Assembly (NCBI RefSeq): GCF_041261445.1
Contig: NZ_JBGCCU010000009.1
Span: 310,001 to 374,000 of the forward strand
Source of the DNA: Catenulispora sp. EB89
Lineage (GTDB): Bacteria; Actinomycetota; Actinomycetes; Streptomycetales; Catenulisporaceae
Direction: 5' to 3'
DNA: 64,000 nucleotides
The notes below the pieces were generated by a model. The model searched no databases, was not told where the DNA came from, and saw only the letters and a list, made by a program, of their open reading frames with translations. Position numbers and translations under genes: made by a program. Positions 58,678 through 64,000 of the stretch are shown piece by piece (the first letter of the stretch is position 1; every line of letters begins with the position of its first letter).

Positions 58678-59006
58678 GCGGCGGCCTCATCTTCGAGTTC
58701 TGCGAACGTCTTGGACGAAGACCACTTTGGTCACCGGACAGCTGGCGTGAAAGTGCGTGGCGTCACGATTAGCCGATGCGAAGCGCATCGCTACGATATG
58801 ACTTAGTAGTGACGTGTGCCCTGTTTCCATTCTGGAAACGCGGGGTATCCAGGCGGCCGCGCGGTGTAACCGGTATCAGTCTTCTGATTCGCCCTGCTCA
58901 GCGCCGGGTCCGGATACCGCCGGCCCAAGATCGTTCGTAGGATGGTCCTGGATCCCCGACAAGCACCACCCGGCCCACGCGGTCCACACCCGCCAGTGAG
59001 GAAGCG
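58678..59006. promoter_or_regulatory. Divergent promoter region of the lanthipeptide operon and LAL regulator
   Basis: About 330 bp. Two small palindromes stand out: CGATGCG-AAG-CGCATCG (58774-58790) and GTTTCC-ATTCT-GGAAAC (58823-58839), in a moderately AT-rich centre (ATTAGCC, ATATGACTTAG). They are candidate operators for the LuxR-type regulator at 51335 or the LAL regulator; binding is not demonstrated. Confidence 0.5.
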
Positions 59007-61793
59007 ATGTCGCAGGACACAAGGCACCAGTTGCTCGGCCGCGCGCGGGAGCTGGAGACGCTGGACCGCCTGCTGCGCGACGTGCGCGAGGGGCAGAGCC
59101 GGGTCCTGGTGCTGCGGGGCGAGGCCGGCATCGGCAAGTCCGCGCTGCTGGACCACGTGGCGACGCGGGCCGCGCAGGACAGCCGCCTGCAAATCGCCCG
59201 CACATCCGGGGTCGAAGCCGAGTCCGACTTCGCCTACTCGGCGCTGCAGCAGCTCTGCGCGCCACTGCTGTCCCATCTGGACCGGCTCCCGCAGGTGCAC
59301 CAGGACGCCTTGCGCGTGGCCTTCGGCCTGAGCTCGGGCCAGGCGCCGGAGATGATGCTGGTCGGGATGGCGGTCCTGGGCCTGTTCGCCGAGGCCGCGG
59401 CCGGGGCCCCGCTGGTCTGCCTGGTCGACGACACGCAGTGGGGGGACCTGATGTCCCGGCTGATCCTGGCCTTCGTCGGACGCCGGCTGGACGCCGAGGC
59501 GGTCGCGCTGATCTTCGCCGAGCGCGTCGCCGACGACCGGAGCGAGGTCTCCTCCGGCATGTCCGGCCTGCCGGAGCTGGCGGTGCCCGGGCTCGGCGAC
59601 GCCGACGCCCGCGCACTGCTGACCGAGGCGCTGCCCGGCCCGGTCGACGACCGCGTCCGGGACCGGATCGTCGCCGAGACCGGCGGCAACCCGCTGGCGC
59701 TGCTCGAACTGCCGCGCAGCCGCTCCTCGGCGGAGCTGGCGTTCGGCTTCGGCGGCTTCGGCGGCCACGGCGGACCGGGCGGCTTCGGCAGCCACGGCAC
59801 CGCCGGCGTGGCTGCCCGCGTCGAGGACGGCTTCCGCCGCCGTGTCGACGCGCTCCCCCCGGACACCCGCACCCTGCTGCTGGTCGCGGCCGTCGAACCG
59901 GTCGGCGACGCGCCGCTGCTGTGGCGGGCCCTGCACCTGCTGGACGTCGGACCCGGCGCCGCGGCACCGGCCGAAGCAGCGGACCTGATCACCGTGGGTG
60001 CCCCGGTCCGCTTCCGGCACCCACTGGTCCGCTCGGCCGTCTGGCGCGGAGCCGACGCCACGGCCCTGCGTGCGGCGCACCGCGCGCTGGCCGAAGCCAC
60101 GGACGCCGAACGCGACCCCGACCGGCGGGCCTGGCACCAGGCGCACGCCGCCGCCGAACCCGACGAAGACGTCGCGGCGGCCCTGGAACGCTCCGCCGAT
60201 CGGGCCCTGGCCCGAGGCGGACGCGCGGCCGCGGGCACCTTCCTGGAACGCGCCGCCGCCCTCACCCCCGACGCCCAGGGCCGCGGACGCCGAGCCCTGG
60301 CCGCGGCCCAGGCCTACCTCGACGCCGGGCTGCCGGCCCGGGTCCCCGACCTGCTCGCCGCCGCCGAACTCGGCCACCTGAACCCGCTGCGACGCGCCAC
60401 CGCGGCCCGGCTGCGGGCCATGGCCACGCACGTCGTCAACCCCGGCCTCGGCGCCGTCGGTCCCTTGCTGGCCGCGGCGAGCGAGCTGCGCGAGCTCGAC
60501 CCGGCCGCCGCGCGCCGCACCTCCCTGGCCGCCCTCGGCTCGGCCCTGAACACCGGCCGCAACGACGCCGACGGACTGCGCCGGGCCGCCGAAACCGTCG
60601 GCGCGAACCTGCCGCCCGGCGACGACGCCACCGCCAAGATCCTGCGCGGCCTCAGCACCTGGGCCGTCCAAGGACCGGTGGCCGCGTTCGCACCGCTGCA
60701 GGACGCACTGGCCTCCTTCACCGAGCCCGAAGACCTGCCCTGGCTGTGGTTCGCGGCGAACGTCGCCGTGGAGCTGGGCGACCTGCAGGCGTTGCTGCAG
60801 ATCACGGACCGCGCGGTGCGCTTCGCCCGGACGACCGGCACGCTGTCGATCCTGCCCTCGGCGCTGACCTATCGCGCCACAGCCGTGGGGTACGCGGGAA
60901 GCTTCACCCAGGCCGAGGATCTGCTGGCCGAGGCCGCAGCGGCCGAGCGGGCCATGGGCCTGGCGACGTCGACGTCGACGTACCGAGCCGGCAAGGCCAC
61001 GGTCGCGGCATATAGAGGCAACAAGCAGTCGGCGCTGGAACTTGCCGAATCCATGGAACGCGACGGCGAGCAGCACGGCTTGGGACGGCTGATCGGCCAG
61101 GCCGCGTACGCACGCGCCGTGCTGCACAACGGCTCGGGCGACTACCCGGCCGCGATGCAGGCGGCGAACCGGGGCCTGGAGCATCAGGACTTTGCCACGC
61201 ACTACTGCACGCTCGGCGAACTGGTCGAGGCCGCGACCCGCGCCGGCGAACCGGCGGTGGCGGCCGAAGCCGGCGAGAGGCTGTCGGACTGGGCCAAGGC
61301 CGGGACGCCGTGGGCGCTCGGCACCCATGCCCTGGCCGACGCGCTCACCAGCGCGCCCAAGCTGGCCGAGGACCGGTACCGCGAGGCCGTCGAGCACTTC
61401 ACGCACGGCGGACTGGAGTCCTTCGCGACCCGGACCCGGCTGCTGTTCGGCGAGTGGCTGCGTCGGCAGAACCGGCGTACGCAGGCCCGCGACGAGCTCC
61501 GCACCGCGCACACGGCCGCCGTCGAGATCGGCATGGAGGCGTTCGCCGAACGCGCCCGCCGCGAACTGCTCGCCACCGGCGAGACCGTCCGCAAGCGCAC
61601 GGTCGGCGCCCCGGTCCTGACGCCGCAGGAAGCGCAGATCGCCCGGCTCGCCGCCGCCGGGCATTCGAACGCTGAGATCGGCGCGCAGCTGTTCCTGAGC
61701 CCGCGCACGGTCGAATGGCATCTGCGCAACGTCTTCGCCAAGGAGGGGATCACCTCCCGGCGTGAACTCGGCGGGGCCCTTGGTCAGCGGTGA
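59007..61793 (+). CDS. LuxR-family transcriptional regulator with AAA domain (LAL)
   Basis: A 928-residue large ATP-binding regulator. Walker A GEAGIGKSALLDH (about 38-50), Walker B VCLVDDTQWGD, a long TPR-like helical middle, and a C-terminal LuxR helix-turn-helix (about 865-925, LTPQEAQIARLAAAGHSNAEIGAQLFLSPRTVEWHLRNVF). A Gly/Phe/His low-complexity loop (GFGGFGGHGGPGGFG) interrupts about residue 250. It is divergent from the lanthipeptide operon and may help control it, but LALs are common and this is inference. ATG 59007 has GAGGAAGCG upstream. Confidence 0.92.
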   Translation: MSQDTRHQLLGRARELETLDRLLRDVREGQSRVLVLRGEAGIGKSALLDHVATRAAQDSRLQIARTSGVEAESDFAYSALQQLCAPLLSHLDRLPQVHQDALRVAFGLSSGQAPEMMLVGMAVLGLFAEAAAGAPLVCLVDDTQWGDLMSRLILAFVGRRLDAEAVALIFAERVADDRSEVSSGMSGLPELAVPGLGDADARALLTEALPGPVDDRVRDRIVAETGGNPLALLELPRSRSSAELAFGFGGFGGHGGPGGFGSHGTAGVAARVEDGFRRRVDALPPDTRTLLLVAAVEPVGDAPLLWRALHLLDVGPGAAAPAEAADLITVGAPVRFRHPLVRSAVWRGADATALRAAHRALAEATDAERDPDRRAWHQAHAAAEPDEDVAAALERSADRALARGGRAAAGTFLERAAALTPDAQGRGRRALAAAQAYLDAGLPARVPDLLAAAELGHLNPLRRATAARLRAMATHVVNPGLGAVGPLLAAASELRELDPAAARRTSLAALGSALNTGRNDADGLRRAAETVGANLPPGDDATAKILRGLSTWAVQGPVAAFAPLQDALASFTEPEDLPWLWFAANVAVELGDLQALLQITDRAVRFARTTGTLSILPSALTYRATAVGYAGSFTQAEDLLAEAAAAERAMGLATSTSTYRAGKATVAAYRGNKQSALELAESMERDGEQHGLGRLIGQAAYARAVLHNGSGDYPAAMQAANRGLEHQDFATHYCTLGELVEAATRAGEPAVAAEAGERLSDWAKAGTPWALGTHALADALTSAPKLAEDRYREAVEHFTHGGLESFATRTRLLFGEWLRRQNRRTQARDELRTAHTAAVEIGMEAFAERARRELLATGETVRKRTVGAPVLTPQEAQIARLAAAGHSNAEIGAQLFLSPRTVEWHLRNVFAKEGITSRRELGGALGQR

Positions 61794-61876
61794 GCTCCGC
61801 GGCGCCTGGTGAAGCGCGGTCGCCGTAACGTGGTGCGGTCGGTGACGGCGGCTTTGGTGGAGGCCGCGGGCGGCGC

Positions 61877-62503
61877 CTACTGAGCTTCCTGAGCCTTCGG
61901 ACCCAACAACGACGCAGCAGCCTGCTCCGCCAACCACGCGGCGCTGTCGGCCCAGCTCCAGCCGAAGCCGCGCACCGTCTTCCACGCCGACTGCCCGAAG
62001 TAGAACCACAGCACCTGCTCGGTGCGGGCCACGTCCGTCTCGACCGCACCCAGGGACACGAGGTGCTCGGCGATGACCCGCAGGCGGTCGCGGTAGCGCT
62101 TCACCGCCTGGTCGGCCGCCGCCGCCACCGCGGGGTCGGCGGTCGCGTTGTCGAACAGGACCGTCAGAATCGCGTCGTGGCGGCGGGTGATGGCACCGGT
62201 GCTCTCGGCCGTCCGGCGCAAGACTTCCGCCGGGTCGTTCGTGTCGTGGACGGCGGCGAGGGCGGCCTGGACCTCCTCGTCCTCCGTGCCCTCGACGGCC
62301 AGCGCCTCCACGATGGCCGGCTTGCCGCCGACACTGGTGTAGACCGTGTTCAGGGCCACTCCGGCGCGCTCGGCGATGCCAGCAACGGTGGTGCGCACGT
62401 AACCCCGCTCCACGAACAGGCTCTCCGCGGCTTTCAGGATCGCGGCGTGGGTCTCCTGTGCCGCCGCGGCCCGGACGGTCGAGGTGTAGGTGCGCTTGGC
62501 CAT
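61877..62503 (-). CDS. TetR-family regulator
   Basis: A 208-residue TetR regulator: TVAGIAERAGVALNTVYTSVGGKPAIVEAL is the helix-turn-helix with the typical GGKxxL turn. The ligand domain is helical and shows no family-specific motif. ATG 62503. It is convergent with the LAL gene (83 bp apart) and has no evident target gene beside it. Confidence 0.9.
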   Translation of the reverse strand: MAKRTYTSTVRAAAAQETHAAILKAAESLFVERGYVRTTVAGIAERAGVALNTVYTSVGGKPAIVEALAVEGTEDEEVQAALAAVHDTNDPAEVLRRTAESTGAITRRHDAILTVLFDNATADPAVAAAADQAVKRYRDRLRVIAEHLVSLGAVETDVARTEQVLWFYFGQSAWKTVRGFGWSWADSAAWLAEQAAASLLGPKAQEAQ

Positions 62504-62678
62504 GTCCCCACTATGGCAGGCATCGGCTTTGGCCGCTTGTTACGCATATTGAAAGTAGGGATATTACTGTCGAATAGCGGAAAGCGGCGGCTGCCGCGGC
62601 CGGTTCCACACAACCGGCCCCGAAGGTCCTGCGCGGCCTGCGGCACCGACTGCCGCGACACCGACGCCTGTACCTCGC

Positions 62679-62933
62679 TCACAGGTGATCCGCATCGACA
62701 ACAGCCTGCGCGAACGCGGTCGGCGCTTCCTGCGGAGCGTCGAGCCCGGCTGCTCGAACGACCAGGTGGCCTTCCTGCTCGGCCAGGTCGGCGGCCAGGC
62801 CCAGCAGCGCGCTCTTGCCGACGCCGGTCTCGCCGCGCAGGACCAGCGCCTGGCCCGCGGCGGCCTTGACGAACGCCGCGAGCTCGGCCTGCTCGGCCTG
62901 CCGGCCCACCATCGCCATGCCGATGGAATCCAC
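62679..62933 (-). pseudogene. Truncated N-terminal piece of a LAL (LuxR-AAA) regulator
   Basis: The frame from GTG 62933 (or ATG 62918) reads VGRQAEQAELAAFVKAAAGQ then ALVLRGETGVGKSALLGLAA, a complete Walker A region of a LAL, but stops after about 80 residues at ADHL. Nothing downstream continues the protein in any frame I can recognise. Either a decayed regulator or a stand-alone P-loop fragment. It directly follows the glyoxalase-like stop on the same strand. Confidence 0.6.
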
Positions 62934-62938
62934 GGACC

Positions 62939-63427
62939 TCAGGCCTCGAGGTCGGCGGTCGAGCTGTAGACGACGTAGTCGCCCCGGCCGGGGCGGCGCA
63001 CGGTGACCTCCTGCAGGACGAAGACGTTGCCGTCCGGGTCGGTGAAGGAGGCGAAGGACGCGTACGACTGCCGCTCCGGGTGCGGGCCCGCGACCCGGTC
63101 GGCGGTGCCGGCGTGGTGGAAGACGCCGCCGGCGTCGTGGAACACCTCGCTGACCTCGACGCCGTGCGCGACCAGCTCGGCGCGCGCCGCGACCACGTCG
63201 GCCACGACCAGGTGCACCCCGCGCTCTGACCCCGGCGCCGCGTCGGTGACGCCGGTGCCGATGATGAACGAGGCCGCCGACCCGGGCGGGGTCAGGTGCA
63301 CGACCCGGAAGCCGCCGGGCCCGGAGTGGTCGACGTCCTCGCGGAAGCCGATCTTCGTGTAGAAATCCTTGGCTCGGTCCACGTCGGAAACCGGAAGTAC
63401 CACGACCTCCAGCTTGAAATCCACCAT
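62939..63427 (-). CDS. VOC (glyoxalase/bleomycin resistance) family protein
   Basis: A 162-residue two-module betaalphabeta3 protein: LEVVVLPVSDVDRAKDFYTKIGF opens the first half and FTDPDGNVFVLQEVTV closes the second, with HLTPPGSAASFIIGTG between. Metal-ligand positions cannot be assigned with certainty. ATG 63427; upstream in-frame residues are shadow-like. Substrate unknown (glyoxalase, dioxygenase or drug-binding functions occur in this family). The LAL fragment begins 6 bp downstream of the stop. Confidence 0.87.
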   Translation of the reverse strand: MVDFKLEVVVLPVSDVDRAKDFYTKIGFREDVDHSGPGGFRVVHLTPPGSAASFIIGTGVTDAAPGSERGVHLVVADVVAARAELVAHGVEVSEVFHDAGGVFHHAGTADRVAGPHPERQSYASFASFTDPDGNVFVLQEVTVRRPGRGDYVVYSSTADLEA

Positions 63428-63658
63428 CGTCTTGTCCGCTCCCTCGCGCCAGCGGCATGCCGGTCGGCATCCGCCGACAACCATTCCGCCGAACGCGGGC
63501 CGATCACCCCAGGGGTGAACCCTGGTGGATACCCGGGCCCGGAAGCCAGGGGGCCGGGGGCCGGGAGACGAGCGGCCCCGGGGTGTCGGAGGTGGAGGAC
63601 ACCATGGTGCGGAATGCCACGTGGTGCAGAGAACCCCGTGGCCGAGGAAAGGATTCCG

Positions 63659-64000
63659 ATGGCCGTCCGCTACCAGCTGGTGATCGACTGTACCGACGCC
63701 GACCGCATGGCGCGCTTCTGGGCCGCCGCGCTCGGCTACGAACTCGCGCCGCCGCCGGCCGGGTTCGCGACCTGGAGTGACTTCTACCGCGAGCTCGGGG
63801 TGCCGGAGGAGGAACTCCTCGGCGGTGCGGACCGGATCAGCGATCCGCAGGGCGGCGGGCCCGCGATCTGGTTCCAGGTGGTGACCGAGCCCAAGGCGGT
63901 GAAGAACCGGCTGCACCTCGACATCCACGCCAGCGGCGGGCGGTCGAACCCTATCGAGAGGCGGAGGCAGCTGGTGGACGCCGAGGCCGAGCGGCTGGTG
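63659..64000 (+). CDS. VOC/glyoxalase-like domain protein (3' end outside window)
   Basis: The frame from ATG 63659 (ribosome site GAGGAAAGGA) stays open to the window end, 114 residues. It starts AVRYQLVIDCTDADRMARFW, the first strand of a Glyoxalase_6-type domain, and continues with GPAIWFQVVTEPKAVKNRLH and LDIHASGG. It is divergent from the other VOC gene with a 230-bp gap. The C terminus is cut off. Confidence 0.85.
   Translation, partial: MAVRYQLVIDCTDADRMARFWAAALGYELAPPPAGFATWSDFYRELGVPEEELLGGADRISDPQGGGPAIWFQVVTEPKAVKNRLHLDIHASGGRSNPIERRRQLVDAEAERLV

Noticed and set aside
58803-62009. 1068-residue open frame on the minus strand opposite the LAL regulator
   Set aside because: Composition (Gly/Gln/Arg/Val) is that of a high-GC frame shadow, and the plus strand has Walker A and LuxR motifs across the same DNA.
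1-64000. tRNA, rRNA, CRISPR arrays and insertion sequences
   Set aside because: None seen: no CCA-ended cloverleaf with T-loop GTTCGA pattern, no regularly spaced repeats with spacers, no transposase motifs or terminal inverted repeats.

Overview
The window is high-GC actinobacterial DNA. It has GTG and TTG starts, ATGA/GTGA gene overlaps, actinobacterial families throughout (ESX-type WXG proteins, SigK/RskA, a class III lanthipeptide locus, IdeR-type iron box) and very GC-biased third positions. Gene content fits a filamentous, soil-type actinomycete (Streptomyces, Catenulispora or a relative); the sequence alone does not fix the genus. No rRNA, tRNA, CRISPR array, insertion sequence or replication origin was seen.

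Layout. 1-4 kb: an oleate hydratase cut by the left edge, then a YbaB-like / WXG100-like / CpnT-N-like trio whose last protein ends in eight 9-residue PDGS repeats. 4-6.2 kb: a short-chain dehydrogenase and a small membrane-anchored unknown. 6.3-11.5 kb: a potassium P-type ATPase operon in the unusual order kdpF-B-C-A, led by a 45-residue membrane peptide and a hairpin-rich leader. 11.7-14.4 kb: bacterial nitric oxide synthase with an overlapping small membrane protein, and an N-acylamino acid racemase/OSBS enolase. 15-23.8 kb: an arsenic/thiol region with arsR, a Cys-rich peptide, an in-frame M28 peptidase-flavin monooxygenase fusion, a CoA-disulfide-reductase-like flavoprotein, a MerR regulator with a 28-residue Cys-rich peptide, a deleted arsR remnant and arsC. 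A secreted, internally duplicated GH75-like chitosanase is embedded in it. An orphan KdpE-like regulator follows.

24.7-30.7 kb: a photolyase divergent from an FAD oxidoreductase-DUF1365-DUF1295-SigK-RskA block, syntenic with the M. tuberculosis Rv0449c-Rv0444c locus but without the ufaA1 methyltransferase. Three copies of one ECF-type promoter (CAATCC-N15-CCGAAT) precede the photolyase, the oxidoreductase and sigK, which defines a self-amplifying regulon readable from the DNA. 30.8-43 kb: assorted regulator-enzyme pairs (HxlR/NAD-binding, TetR/epoxide hydrolase on a perfect 20-bp-arm palindrome, MarR/isochorismatase) and an IdeR-boxed EfeUO fusion with EfeB peroxidase. 43-51 kb: an orphan phage-tail-tube-like protein, two tandem double-GNAT paralogues, a secreted GH20 hexosaminidase, asparagine synthase and a flavin monooxygenase.

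51.3-58.7 kb: a complete class III lanthipeptide (SapB/AmfS-type) locus: LuxR-type regulator, two ABC exporter genes, a LanKC synthetase and a 51-residue precursor (55898-56053) with two labionin motifs, SELSLTGC and SGISLLC. A strong hairpin separates the precursor from the exporters. The right end holds a large LuxR (LAL) regulator, a TetR regulator, a truncated LAL fragment and two glyoxalase-fold proteins, the last cut by the window edge.
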